Shown piece by piece: positions 45,601 through 54,444 of a stretch of DNA of 64,000 bases (position 1 is its first letter; each line of letters begins with the position of its first letter). A program made the translations under genes and the position numbers. The notes beneath the pieces were generated by a model. The model was not told where the DNA came from. It made no database searches and worked only from the letters and a program-made list of their open reading frames with translations. The stretch comes from a bacterium (GTDB lineage Bacteria > Zixibacteria > MSB-5A5 > GN15 > FEB-12): contig JADJGQ010000005.1 in assembly GCA_016708025.1 (NCBI GenBank), forward strand, positions 186,001 through 250,000, given 5' to 3'.

Positions 45601-47919
45601 CGTGAAACGACTTCCGGTCCAGCGATACATAGCGACTATTCCGGTGGACGAAAGACAATATGCCAGTCCTGCACCATTGGTCCACAGACCAGTCATCGCT
45701 TCTCCATCGTCATCTGGATCGTTGCCCGCCCATTGCCAATGCGTGGAAAAGCCCGTTGCTGCTGTTGATGGAACGAGAGCATCCAAGTGTGAACGTTTTC
45801 CATCATCTCGGACGTAGTTCCATACAACACCGTTGGTCTGTTCCGAGAGTGTTCTTGAACGCCATGGCGAATCCCCACCTATTGGTAGGAAGCTCGACCA
45901 GGACATGCCATTCCACTTATTCGCGTACAAGTACCTTGAACCCATGCAGCCAATGTAATCATGACCAATGAAGATGTTCCCTCGTATGTCATACTCGTAT
46001 GCCGTGTTGACTTCAGCGGTTTCATAGGCGAAATTTCCATCCACAAACGAAGTACTATTCACATATTTGCCCCAATACAAGTAGGTATAGTGCCCCTCTT
46101 GAGAAGGTTCATTATCAATGTAGTGAGTACTCAGGTCAAAGAGCGACAGGATGACCATACTATTTCGCATCCGAACGCCGCACATTAGATAGTTGGTGCC
46201 ATAGGTATCAGCAAAGTCATTGCTATGCCAACTTCCATAGTCCCATTGGAAGTATTTTGAAAGTCTGTGACGCGTGCCGGTTTCTCGCGACCAGGTCCCC
46301 AAAACCATGAGAAAGCAATCCTGTCCCGGGTAGATAAAGACTTGATAGCCACCGCGCGTATACGCATTTTCGATGGTATCCTGCTCCCAATATCCACCAC
46401 GCCAACGAAGGGTAATCAACTCATTGTTATCCCCCGGTATTATCACAACCTGCCCTGGCAGGATACCGGGCCGGTCCTTTACTTCCGAACTACCACTAAT
46501 AGTCAAGATGTGCCAATAACCATCCCAGATTGCGATCTTCCATTGATTGCTCCCGGAGGGATGCGTGATGCAAATTCCATCCGAATACCAGGCAGGCGCA
46601 GGTGCCTGAACTTCACTCAACAGCAGCGCATCTAGACGCGCAAAATTGTTCGCGGCAGGCACTTGATCGTAGCCGATCTCCTTGATTGCTCCTGAAGGAT
46701 AGTAGATCTTGTGAATAGCGCCGAACGAAGCACTTTCTTCGTCGAGAAAGTATTCAATGTGAACCGGCGGCAGGCTTGCTGTGCTTCCGTCGGGAGTCCA
46801 CCTCGTTATGGACGAGAGTAGGAGCTTCTCGAAGGGAGCCCCAAGATTTACCATTTTGCCAGCGTTCAGGTAGGTGTATTCAAGTTTCAGTTTTTGAGCC
46901 ACGATGCCGGCTGCACTCTTTTCGACCAGCATATCGCATTTTTTTGAAAAGAAAATCTCGTAATTGTTGTAGCCTAGCACAGTGTCGGCATCCTGCCTGG
47001 CTGAGTAAGAGAGTTCAAGTGTTCTGCCGTCATCAGATTGGACGGTAGAAAGGTACGAAGCCGATACATACTGATGCGCTGAATTCGCAATGGTGCCATT
47101 GGAATACCCCACCGTAAGATAACGGAGGTCGCGCAGATAGCTGAATGCCACCCAGTGAAGGCTGTCTGGGTCGTGAATCACCTTCAGATCCCATTGCGTT
47201 GGATAGATTTTGTCGTCAGTGGTAATCCCATTCCCCACAAACGTGCCATAACACAGAATATTGCGGGTCGCATTCCAGCTTGCTGGTGTCGCAGTACCAT
47301 CACCGTACCTGTAGATAGTGCCATCCTCACGCTTAATAATCCACCCAATGACGCACGGTACACCGTCGATGGTTGCAGCTACTCTGGTAATAGCCCAGGG
47401 GTCGCCGGATTCCGGCAAATAACTGTTGGCGACTCCGTCCTTTTCCTTAAGTCCGACAACAGTGTTGTCGAGAATCAAACGATAGTCGTCATCGCTGATG
47501 TCCACGGTTCCTCTGTGGTCAGCAACAATGCTCTGCCCACCTAACGTGAACCCTAAACCAAAGGGTGAGGCTTGTGCGCGGTAGTTCTCCTGTTTAGCCT
47601 GAGCGAAAACATTTCCATTATAGTCGAGCGAAAGCGACGCACCATATCCGTCTCGGCCAGGAAGTGACAAAAGTGGAAACGATTCGACGTGTTGTCCCGT
47701 ATATAAGTTCACCGATTTACTGATAATTCCGGAATTTTTAGGATCGCTCCAAAGTGAGGCTCCAGCACCGGATGACTTGACCACACTAGTAGTCGCGCTC
47801 TGGCTCCCTCGACCGGTCTGGACATCCCCGCCCGGGTCATATGCAAAAACAACACAAGGCCATATGACAAAGGCGACGGTCAGAAAAACTCCCCGGACCA
47901 ACAGTTTTTGCGACTTCAC
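39646..47919 (-). CDS. Giant secreted RHS-repeat protein with a C-terminal polymorphic toxin-like domain
   Basis: About 2757 residues from GTG 47919, which has GGAGGT 4 bases upstream and opens a Sec signal peptide (KSQKLLVRGVFLTVAFVIWPCVVFA in pieces); the frame is open to 48006. An SpvB-like N-terminal region (VNLYTGQHVESFPLLSLPGRDGYG in pieces) is followed by many RHS/YD repeats. A carbohydrate-binding-like jelly-roll insert (WDSWSIATGDYHQLV...FDDFRF) lies mid-protein. The RHS core ends with FDYVYFGARYYDAELGQFASID and NPIMGVDQDGNWF. The last 300 residues are a separate domain with a Gly-rich linker and no recognised toxin family. The RHS shell normally encapsulates this toxin. Confidence 0.88.
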   Translation of the reverse strand: MKSQKLLVRGVFLTVAFVIWPCVVFAYDPGGDVQTGRGSQSATTSVVKSSGAGASLWSDPKNSGIISKSVNLYTGQHVESFPLLSLPGRDGYGASLSLDYNGNVFAQAKQENYRAQASPFGLGFTLGGQSIVADHRGTVDISDDDYRLILDNTVVGLKEKDGVANSYLPESGDPWAITRVAATIDGVPCVIGWIIKREDGTIYRYGDGTATPASWNATRNILCYGTFVGNGITTDDKIYPTQWDLKVIHDPDSLHWVAFSYLRDLRYLTVGYSNGTIANSAHQYVSASYLSTVQSDDGRTLELSYSARQDADTVLGYNNYEIFFSKKCDMLVEKSAAGIVAQKLKLEYTYLNAGKMVNLGAPFEKLLLSSITRWTPDGSTASLPPVHIEYFLDEESASFGAIHKIYYPSGAIKEIGYDQVPAANNFARLDALLLSEVQAPAPAWYSDGICITHPSGSNQWKIAIWDGYWHILTISGSSEVKDRPGILPGQVVIIPGDNNELITLRWRGGYWEQDTIENAYTRGGYQVFIYPGQDCFLMVLGTWSRETGTRHRLSKYFQWDYGSWHSNDFADTYGTNYLMCGVRMRNSMVILSLFDLSTHYIDNEPSQEGHYTYLYWGKYVNSTSFVDGNFAYETAEVNTAYEYDIRGNIFIGHDYIGCMGSRYLYANKWNGMSWSSFLPIGGDSPWRSRTLSEQTNGVVWNYVRDDGKRSHLDALVPSTAATGFSTHWQWAGNDPDDDGEAMTGLWTNGAGLAYCLSSTGIVAMYRWTGSRFTYIFDIASTGWDMTKATLTLGDFAYTFGPTAGKGTYDTVITRHFIGGSKGWLDSKTGTNINNGRWGQDGVASSSKAFLRHGGDAVYAHIYDLFRFGEQNATRLLLNKDPMKHSLKVNYSVDEQGFFIAPRQWSDTTDGPWDYTNAVDNVEVHRLCDTLFSGDAPFLAVSSVTTRQYVNDPEPIITTYAYDGGLLDRSVTTPRFAKVKESTPHLMSTSLDSIGYAVHMFYNDIDTSGFYDNSIYNGRSFPDLKSADRYGIDNGAFRLDGTEYLTYSYVGATEPTSGKLDSVHSYHSLYAPAGYPSDVYRVRLDRVDTYKDSLFSRVRYEYDLLSNQVIRTKTQYVDTNSYILDEVVPAYTLAEYPAMINDNALVQIAEQTRTLHHGEDTLLAKSRTDFIKNGSWRPSKNYTYRTVLPTPTDIVYTDSLLPDNQSFDIRGNVVAACGPNGVITSSKYDAPGNRPVAAAVGCKPGQFLYQDFEQPASWDSWSIATGDYHQLVTDAHTGGMAFKLIDNPATWEKNWGPSRIIQRDMLQDSVYYFSGWVKTNHEVIVFCWCLDDATPPGTCSGGYKSLQFSQSQVGSGEWTRVEGSFDIREQMRTSNTCFNKLRFQLVLADDGSASTGDYAIFDDFRFHPAQTAVSSTVYDEQTGIIVSTANGSNFPVTTTYDELHRQAATFNSYGDSLSRVDYTPSLSSASRIAEASNVELDSQVVIIEYAQAIAYTLRTEANAKARQSKSKVYRNNDLMVEIECPGYDDECSETATGTFEVAKWDTVRIVARSSHVGADAYARVNFNTPEGYDPASPAQVKTTAYSYRANPSGTDQQKVRSVAISYFDAYGRTLQNRVMDSVRGMERAIVAGLKTYDGRGRVLKSYLPYVDTVGQTGVAAFSPWSTAITEVNAYYDGDSTRGPDCEGYPYAEVAYSRDADSKVVRSGASGPDLRLGSAHQSTATSGSEDSDPSGPYSISETIDPDGLRTIAHADQWGRWSKQITPYRIGEDTWNVTLKTVSKLTQRLDSVLVDTSRATTTSEIPLRWSAKNALGQDTATWKVDYGTIRMLYDRAGNLRFMQNQRRRDSLQTVYFKYDPLGRKIEEGIADSLYFTQAHADDPTQPATPIRITYKWTYDYYQSGNTTLLAPGKLVRIQNSDSSYYKNFTYSSNGEWDQAVVKLPQAGTAKRKVIQHYFSRDGKLAKLVVYPDSANAVTARVFTYQYDQVGRIASIKRGVLSGEPLDTLAYATYYYNPDGSHKRTLLGKYDLFVEEPLIPRHDTVQQLDYRYKPEGRLDFLNKLGDVSIVRNGTADHVATAFEYHPESDPIKYYNGRVRRSTTANSIDGAIRTHDWYYEYNDLGWLIKADNTSFGSTFDQQFTYNALGHRTQMVSGSGAVTNYTYGTSTPGSSKLISMTGSSQPRTYDMLGNLISDPSRGVLSMTYDYRNLLIASTATPATPGGSNVALGFGYDETGLRIKKASSYTYYVQCDDDTGIVIEGMVMGGDSGLVMSEQSIVGGELDSGVVANGSVPPGQCPRTSLTETYYLYDGGLLLATFDKNDNVVDLFVNGPSGRIANYVQNSSNQLYYFLSDQVGSTRILMRGVPPQTAGNEYYLAEYYNYYPFGEMLESWGNQPSAYQFSGKEHDLHGGFDYVYFGARYYDAELGQFASIDKASQFASGYVYGGNNPIMGVDQDGNWFFAAAFWALRAYSTVKGVEAGFKEGGVTGALRNLVVGGVTSAVAGTFGAQLGSVTKIGGMAASSTIQGAGNSIMYGTDVTASFGIGSFNLTKGGGWKWADLQGDFISDLGTVNGWGAAASDYSKAMSYVHLSREDRQRLSGIKDKYGATKGFDQDYPKDASINAGDTKTYGGIRISNDDYKTLSEIGDRYQNHMSIFDPLSWSGIRQVRNYVFGNVGPIKVFGATIIPSEHVSGFRFPNDFAVTIDTDGAYRVHGCINAMSVIGMIGHNAENFLAPQEKVAAMTLYGIGGLYNNGAFIGVF

Positions 47920-48025
47920 GATACCTCCGGAATATGAATATAAATGTGCGTACTGACGTTCTGATTGCGAAATACATTCATCGGCACCCATGTGTGCGGT
48001 AATCAAAATCTGATGTCACGTAATG

Positions 48026-50470
48026 CTATTTCAGCAGTAACGATTTTCGTCCCAAATACTGACCATTGTATTGCAGTTGGTAAAAATACACGCCGGAGGC
48101 TTCCGGTCTATTGTCTTTGCCCTTGCCATCCCAGACGATTTTGTGCGAACCAGCCTCGAATCGTCCATCCGTCAGCGTTTTGATTTTTCTGCCAAGAATA
48201 TTATAGACAACTAGTTCGATGTGGACTGCCCTCGGCAGATCGAATTGAATGACAGTCTCTCCATTGAACGGATTCGGGTAGTTTTGGTGAAGGACGAAGG
48301 TCGTCGGCAACGATTGGTCTTCTTCGACTTCTACATCGGTTATTTGATCGCCCACTATGGCGATATAGGCATCTGTATTGTAATCGGTGACCCCCTGAAA
48401 AGTACTGTCCAGCGGGTTGACCATCGGGAATCCGCCGAGGTAATTGGTCCCCACTATGTAGACGGTTCCGTTTTTGTCAACGACAATCGAGCCTGCACTA
48501 TCAATCCCAGAGCCACCGAGAAACGAACAATATTCCACACCTCGGCCCATTGGGGAAAACTTGGTGAGCGTCGCTTCTGGTGAATAAACACCCTCCCAAT
48601 GCTCGTTGAATGAGTCGAATGCATTCTTGAGTGGGTATCTTGGGCCGGTAAATGCACCAAGCACGTAAATATTACCCGAACCGTCCACCGTAATATCCTC
48701 AAGTACGTCGCCACTATACTCCCAGTCCCCCCAGTAAGTCGAGAATTGAAGATCACCGTTCGGCCCCACGATACTCACCACTCCGTCATGATAGTGGCTT
48801 ACACTGGGATCCAGCGGATTAAGCAATGGATACCCACCTTCAAACACTGAGCCAGCCACATATATGCGACCCTGAGTATCTAATTCCATGGCCTCCAGAC
48901 TAGTGCCGTTGTCGCCGCTTATGTAGGTGCTGAATACCACACTGTCAAAGCCAGGGGAAAACTTCGTTATGTAGCCTGCATTACCATCCCCTTTGATTGA
49001 ATCAAACGCGTTCTTGAACGGAAACTGAACAGAGAACCTATCCGGCATTGTCTTGCCAGAAAGGATTATGTTCCCATCAAGATCGACAGCCACTTTTGTT
49101 CTGTCACTTCCACAAGCAAAATAGCTGCTATAGATAAGTGAGTCGCCTGTGGGCGGCAATTCTACAATAAAACCGTAGCTGTACCAACCGGAATATCTTT
49201 GAAAGGCGTCTCGTGTAACCACGAAGTTATCCGAGAAGGTAAATCCGGAAGCATATACATGGCCATTCGGACCAATCGCGATCCCAGTCACCGAGTCTCG
49301 TCTGCTATTCCCCAAAAAAGTAGCGAACTCTATTTCAGTACCGGCCGGGTTCAATTTAAGGACGAAACCGTCAACATCCGTCCCCTTGATCGGTTGGGCG
49401 GCTGATATGGATGGTAGATCGTACGATTGAGTGCCGCCACCGACCACCGGCTCGCCGGCTGGCGTGACGGCAACTTCATTACTTACATCGGAGCCGCTCC
49501 CGCCGTAGAAAGTACTGTAGAGGTAGTCTTGGCAATTGGGGGAGAACTTCGTGATGTAGCCATCCCAATCAACGTCTTTGATCTCGTCGATTGCCAGTCG
49601 GACTGGAAAGTCTGCCGAACTGGTCTTCCCTGTGGTGTAGACGTTTCCCGATGAATCCAGGCCAATTCCGTATCCATAATCATCCGCACTCCCTCCCCAA
49701 TAGCTAGAGAAAGTCAGGAAGGGGTCAATCACAATCGCAAGCTCAGTAGATACGTCCGGCAGAGCAAAGCCAAAGGACTTGCCCTCGACTACGTACGAAC
49801 ACTCTATTTGTCTATTGGATGGCAAGGCGAACACGGATGCGGCTTTCTGCGTGATCCGCCCCCAATCAGTGGCCACGACCAGTTCGCCGTCACGACCAGT
49901 GAAAAGAGAATCAATCCCTTCATAGTGTATTCTGATCGCCAGTGGATCGGCCTCAGGCGCGATCACAAAATCGTATTCCAAATGGCCGTTCTGGAAGTAA
50001 TAGCGCAGGTCAACACCCGCATAAATAGACTTGTATCGAATTGACTTGTAGGTTGGAGTATGCCGCACCCACTTGCTGGAGTCGTTGCTCAGGAAGTAAT
50101 TGCAGTAATAGGGAGACTGGTCCTCTCCTATAACTTCAGCGACACTATTGCCTCCAGCAAAATCCTCGTGCACCAGACGGGTAAGCTGTTCCCCGGGCAA
50201 CCGTAGCGAATCCTCGGTCTTTCGAAAGAACTGATAGTAGATTCCGGCCTTGGCGAACCAGACCGAGGCACCGTTAACTTTGGATTGGAACAGAATCGAA
50301 TCCGGCCACTGTCCGCAGTTCTGGATGAAGACGTTAGGGCTAATAGGCTTAAGTTGGATATCAGGATATGCAAATGCAAGGGAGGCTGCACAGAGGATCA
50401 CAGTGGTTAGAACCCCAAGTGACGGGCCAAGACCAAGGATTTTTCGACCAAACCGCACGCCTACAAGCAT
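48026..50470 (-). CDS. Secreted SBBP-repeat beta-propeller protein with C-terminal FlgD-Ig/sorting domain
   Basis: A 814-residue exported protein. ATG 50470 has GGGGG 10 bases upstream; the signal peptide ends ASLAFA. An N-terminal beta domain (about residues 35-250) precedes SBBP propeller repeats (SYWGGSADDYGYGIGLDSSGNVYTTG in pieces: WGGSADDYG, LDSSGNVYTTG, DLDGNIILSG, VDKNGTVYIVG). The last 90 residues (LHQNYPNPFNGETVIQFDLP, then GSHKIVWDGKGKDN, SGVYFYQLQ) are the FlgD-like Ig domain used as a type IX-like C-terminal signal in FCB bacteria. It lies 106 bases upstream of the RHS start on the same strand and may be co-expressed with it. Confidence 0.88.
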   Translation of the reverse strand: MLVGVRFGRKILGLGPSLGVLTTVILCAASLAFAYPDIQLKPISPNVFIQNCGQWPDSILFQSKVNGASVWFAKAGIYYQFFRKTEDSLRLPGEQLTRLVHEDFAGGNSVAEVIGEDQSPYYCNYFLSNDSSKWVRHTPTYKSIRYKSIYAGVDLRYYFQNGHLEYDFVIAPEADPLAIRIHYEGIDSLFTGRDGELVVATDWGRITQKAASVFALPSNRQIECSYVVEGKSFGFALPDVSTELAIVIDPFLTFSSYWGGSADDYGYGIGLDSSGNVYTTGKTSSADFPVRLAIDEIKDVDWDGYITKFSPNCQDYLYSTFYGGSGSDVSNEVAVTPAGEPVVGGGTQSYDLPSISAAQPIKGTDVDGFVLKLNPAGTEIEFATFLGNSRRDSVTGIAIGPNGHVYASGFTFSDNFVVTRDAFQRYSGWYSYGFIVELPPTGDSLIYSSYFACGSDRTKVAVDLDGNIILSGKTMPDRFSVQFPFKNAFDSIKGDGNAGYITKFSPGFDSVVFSTYISGDNGTSLEAMELDTQGRIYVAGSVFEGGYPLLNPLDPSVSHYHDGVVSIVGPNGDLQFSTYWGDWEYSGDVLEDITVDGSGNIYVLGAFTGPRYPLKNAFDSFNEHWEGVYSPEATLTKFSPMGRGVEYCSFLGGSGIDSAGSIVVDKNGTVYIVGTNYLGGFPMVNPLDSTFQGVTDYNTDAYIAIVGDQITDVEVEEDQSLPTTFVLHQNYPNPFNGETVIQFDLPRAVHIELVVYNILGRKIKTLTDGRFEAGSHKIVWDGKGKDNRPEASGVYFYQLQYNGQYLGRKSLLLK

Positions 50471-51335
50471 ATGCTTGTAACCCCCGTAATTGCGTAGATA
50501 AGAAGCCCCTCCCACCTAGATGTGTCTGCGCGATCGAACTTGTAGTCAGCTAGGCAGAGCGGAGACTGATTAGTTGCTTGGAATGTCGATAATGCAATCT
50601 CATTTGTCAAGTGAAAAGATCAAGTCAGGGAAATTCGAGGGTCTGTGACCTATCGGCACCGTGGCCTTGTCATACTGTGTGAAGAAACACACGCCAGCCA
50701 TTTCCTGACTCTCACAATCACATGCCTGTGGTACTGAATAGGGTTTTCAGGGGTGAAGGCGGTTACTGCCGAATACAGGATTTGTCCTTGCAGGTCTCGC
50801 TTATGCTGCTCTTATCAAGCGTCCACCCAACCTTAATGCCCGGAATCTCCCATACTGCTCTCTTGCATGACTTCACTCCGTGGACCGGACCAATCTGAGT
50901 TAGGGAACTCAACAGGAATGTCTGTGTGTAGTTCACGCAGAACTCCTGCCCGGTATTCAGATAATCGATGGCGTCGAGGTATTATGTGAAGTAAGGCGCC
51001 ACCAATTCGGGAATTGAGAATACGCTTTCGCGAATCAGCGGTACATGCAAAGAGAACGTGGACTGCTTGAAACGACGTCTCGCGCTTCAATTGCCTGCTA
51101 CATTCAGCATGCGTCCACCGTTCTTGCACTGAGAATCAAGAGCAGTTTCCAAGGGTAGGTTGGATCGACCATTTCCCCCGTCGCAGACAGCACCGGCCCC
51201 TCGACCAACAACCCAAGACAATTCAAGTTGTCGAAGAAACAAGCGATGGTCGTAAAATTCAATTGCTGAGAGGTAAATGCGATGATCGTTATTCTTCATA
51301 TGTTATTCAGTGAGGGGCATACCCACGAACAAGCT
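50471..51335. other. 865-base stretch without a supported gene
   Basis: Several short minus-strand frames (for example 98 codons at 50833-51129) are open but lack ribosome-binding sites and family resemblance. It looks like a decayed region between the SBBP gene and the Gabija-like pair. Confidence 0.4.
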
Positions 51336-52757
51336 TCAAGCAGCATTCTCCTCCTTGAATGGGCCGAGCATAGGTAACTCTGACAACACTGTTATGGATT
51401 TGCGCGCCCGAGTCAGCCCGACATACAGGTTTCTCAAGTCCATGGTGTCTGCATTGAGCAACAACACGTGATCATATTCAAGTCCCTTGACTAGTACGGT
51501 CCTCGAGATTAATCGGAGCCTCTCTTGACGGCCAATTGTGCGCGTGATGTTTCGGACCGCCCAGGCCGCTCTTCCTAGGTCTGGATCATCGCTATTCTTG
51601 GCAAACTCAACGGAACGTAGCATCTCGGACCAGAGTTCCTCTCGATAGACATTAGTTTCGGGACAGTATCTGAGTTGGACAAGCAGGTCTTTGACCCTGG
51701 CTATCGAGTTACTATCGATGATTCCCGCTACGGCCGCATAGAGTTTGCCGTGCTTCTGCCCTGTATCCCGAGGCATCCTACCAGACTTCAATGCCCTCTC
51801 GAGAGTCGTGGTCGACTTAGACAAGTTTCTCATCCAGATTTTCGCAAAACTTACGCATGAAAGGACTCGTTCAGCACCGGTCCTAGCCTGAATCAGTTTC
51901 GCATATTTGAGAAGATCAGGGCATTCAATCGCCTCCATAGACTTGTATTTGCCACCGAGCACACAGGCCATTTTGTGACATTCAGCGGGCCATTGAAGCA
52001 GGGCTACAACAGATTCTCGATGAATTCCAAGATGTTCATAACACACACGCCTTTGCTCTTCGATGGAAATGTGTTTCCAGATAACTGGAGCACGCTCGAG
52101 GCTTATAGCTCGTTTTGCTAGCAATTCCCTACGCACTATTGTAAGCCATTTGCCAAGCTGCTCATTTTCGCCACTCCAACGCCACGGAGTCTCCAGCTCT
52201 GGGAGCTTTTCAAAATTCGCCAGGATGTCCCGGTCCCAATCGACGGACTCACCGGCAAATCCAAAGATACTTTGGAGGGGGTCGCCTAGAATGCGGCAGG
52301 GGAGTATTTCAGCAAGAGACATTATGAATCGATGCTGTGGGACAGTACAATCCTGGTACTCATCAACAAAGATACCTCCAAAAGAGTTGGTAAGTACCTT
52401 TTGGATTGCCGGCAATTTTGAGACTGACTCAGCAGCGGGATTGAGCCTGCTCCACTCTTCATCTGTTTCCGGTGCACCCGTGATAAGTCCTGATGTCATA
52501 GGGTAGCTAGTCGCCAATTTCAATGACCAGCCTGCGATTGTCTCAATGGTGTACTGCGATTTGGCAACACCTAGGGCATGAAGTCGACGACGCAGGGCGG
52601 CCACACCCGCGTGAGTGTGTGTCAGTATCAGCTGCGGCTTACTGGAGGTCATTGCAACTGCTTGTGCGATTGCGTGAGTCTTCCCGCATCCTGCCGGTGC
52701 TACCAGAACAGCTCGTTTCGCTTGGGCTTGTCGCTCAAATACCTTTCGATCACTCAT
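51336..52757 (-). CDS. UvrD-like SF1 helicase, GajB-like
   Basis: A 473-residue superfamily 1 helicase. Walker A is APAGCGKT (residues 20-27), Walker B is FVDEYQDC (Asp132, Glu133), followed by ILGDPLQSIFGF, TPWRWSGEN, VLVKGLEYDHVLLLNAD and NLYVGLTRARKSI (motifs III to VI). The frame is open to 52808; ATG 52757 places Walker A at the distance from the start seen in GajB. Size and partner (an OLD/TOPRIM ATPase 106 bases upstream) match the Gabija phage-defence system, in which GajB senses DNA ends and activates GajA. Confidence 0.75.
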   Translation of the reverse strand: MSDRKVFERQAQAKRAVLVAPAGCGKTHAIAQAVAMTSSKPQLILTHTHAGVAALRRRLHALGVAKSQYTIETIAGWSLKLATSYPMTSGLITGAPETDEEWSRLNPAAESVSKLPAIQKVLTNSFGGIFVDEYQDCTVPQHRFIMSLAEILPCRILGDPLQSIFGFAGESVDWDRDILANFEKLPELETPWRWSGENEQLGKWLTIVRRELLAKRAISLERAPVIWKHISIEEQRRVCYEHLGIHRESVVALLQWPAECHKMACVLGGKYKSMEAIECPDLLKYAKLIQARTGAERVLSCVSFAKIWMRNLSKSTTTLERALKSGRMPRDTGQKHGKLYAAVAGIIDSNSIARVKDLLVQLRYCPETNVYREELWSEMLRSVEFAKNSDDPDLGRAAWAVRNITRTIGRQERLRLISRTVLVKGLEYDHVLLLNADTMDLRNLYVGLTRARKSITVLSELPMLGPFKEENAA

Positions 52758-52863
52758 ACATCCACTTTGACACAACTCGCAACGTTCGGCCGAGCGGAGT
52801 TTCTTCAATCTGCTGGTAGCATATGCCGATCAATTTACCGAGTTCTTCTCCTCGATAAATATC

Positions 52864-54444
52864 CTAAAACCACTCCTCACTCTTAGCGGTGATACCAAAG
52901 ATGTGTCGCGCATTGAGATCAGAAATCCCTTGCTTCAACCAATCATTGGGATCTGGAGTTGAGATACGTACCCCGTTGCCTATGGCGTTGCTAAGTTTTG
53001 CACAAACGCTTTCGTGACCGTTACACCTCGCGGCGAGTAGGACCATTTCCGTGAAGGAATCCCACGGAAGATCAAGCGCAACTCGCTCTTCAGTAGAGAC
53101 GTTTCCCTCCCAACAAAAGACTTTTACGCCAGTCTCGCGCTGCCATCGCTCGTCTACAACAAGCTCTGGGTTGTCTGAGTCTACCAGCAGTGCTGTGTCA
53201 GTGCCCAGTTGAGCAAGCTTCAATGCGCGGACTTTAGCCTGAGGGCCTCCAGCGCCGTCAACAACAATAGATCCCCGATGAGTTAGCGGTAGGCCCTCAT
53301 TTTCGGTTTGCCAGACTTCTTCAAGGCCCCGGGTCAATCCTAATTCCGTTTTCCCCTCAGCGATCACAACGCGCTTTGCAAGAAATGCCTCCGGCATCGC
53401 GCGCAGAATCGGCTGAAGATCGTCAGCAACGACAGTGACACAAGTCGTAGCGTCTCGAGCCATTACATACTGAACATCAGCAGCCTTCAACTCAATTAGC
53501 GTGACCGCCGAGTGCGTTGTGAAGAAGACCTGACCGTCGGTACCTTTCGGTCTAAGCGAACTGAGCAGGTGCCGCAATCGATGGGGCTCCAGACCGTTTT
53601 CAATTTCGTCAATCAACACAATGCTACCTTCAGAGATAGCCAGTGATTGAGGGCCAAGCGCGACCAGTCGACGCGTGCCCAGGCCAGCAGAATGCAACGG
53701 TACCTCACCATCATAAAGGCCAAGGACTCCATATTGGGAGCCCCAGTGCGGAAGGTAGAGCGATGGTCGAAACTTGTTGCGAACGATCGCGCCTATTTTT
53801 CTGGCAGCTACCTCTGCCTTTCCTGCGGCCTCGCCGAGATGGGAGAGCTCCGCCTTTTCCACCTGATGTCGTGCGCTCTGCTGGGCCAAGGCTAATGCCC
53901 GTCTACCTCCTTCACCACTCTCTGTAGCACCCGAGAGTGCCGACCCACGAGTCCAGGTCAGATGCCGATTTACGTCCGATGTGATCCGTACGACTCCCAT
54001 CAATTCACGATCTCTCATTGAAAGCGGTTTGCCTTCGGGCGTCCGGTCATTCATGATGACCCATGAAGGTTCAAAAGAGTCGTCTACTGTAAATCGAATA
54101 GTCAGTACAGCTTCCGTCTCGTCATCAGGTTCATCGATCAATTCACTCGTTTCCTGCTTCCATCCTCTTAGGTACATGCCAAACTTACCGACTGTAATCA
54201 GTCTATCTGGCAAATTTCCTACAGTCACTTCAATCTGAATCGGATTACCTACGTCCAATAGATGAAAGTCCGCTTCACTCACCTGCAATCCGTACCGTGG
54301 AGACAAAGCGAGCTCTATAGCGTCCAACAGCGTAGACTTTGTTGAATCGCCGTGCCCTACAAGGCACAGAAATGAACCCTTAGGTACCCACGTAGAGGAT
54401 TTGATGCCCCGAAAATTCTGAATGGATATCTGACGGATTTGCAT
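52864..54444 (-). CDS. OLD-family ATPase-TOPRIM nuclease, GajA-like
   Basis: A 526-residue protein. The N-terminal ABC-type ATPase has Walker A GHGDSTKST (residues 30-38), a signature HSAGLGTRRL (251-260), Walker B IVLIDEIENGL (Asp279, Glu280) and an H-loop TTHS. The C-terminal TOPRIM domain has EGKTE (363-367) and VDSDNPE (Asp422, Asp424), the metal-binding acids of the nuclease. Such proteins nick or degrade phage DNA when nucleotide pools fall (Gabija). ATG 54444 (MQIRQISIQNF) begins the conserved domain; a GTG at 54480 is a poorer alternative. Transcribed ahead of the helicase gene. Confidence 0.8.
   Translation of the reverse strand: MQIRQISIQNFRGIKSSTWVPKGSFLCLVGHGDSTKSTLLDAIELALSPRYGLQVSEADFHLLDVGNPIQIEVTVGNLPDRLITVGKFGMYLRGWKQETSELIDEPDDETEAVLTIRFTVDDSFEPSWVIMNDRTPEGKPLSMRDRELMGVVRITSDVNRHLTWTRGSALSGATESGEGGRRALALAQQSARHQVEKAELSHLGEAAGKAEVAARKIGAIVRNKFRPSLYLPHWGSQYGVLGLYDGEVPLHSAGLGTRRLVALGPQSLAISEGSIVLIDEIENGLEPHRLRHLLSSLRPKGTDGQVFFTTHSAVTLIELKAADVQYVMARDATTCVTVVADDLQPILRAMPEAFLAKRVVIAEGKTELGLTRGLEEVWQTENEGLPLTHRGSIVVDGAGGPQAKVRALKLAQLGTDTALLVDSDNPELVVDERWQRETGVKVFCWEGNVSTEERVALDLPWDSFTEMVLLAARCNGHESVCAKLSNAIGNGVRISTPDPNDWLKQGISDLNARHIFGITAKSEEWF

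Noticed and set aside
50833..51129. 98-codon minus-strand frame between the SBBP and Gabija-like genes
   Set aside because: No ribosome-binding site and no recognisable fold pattern.
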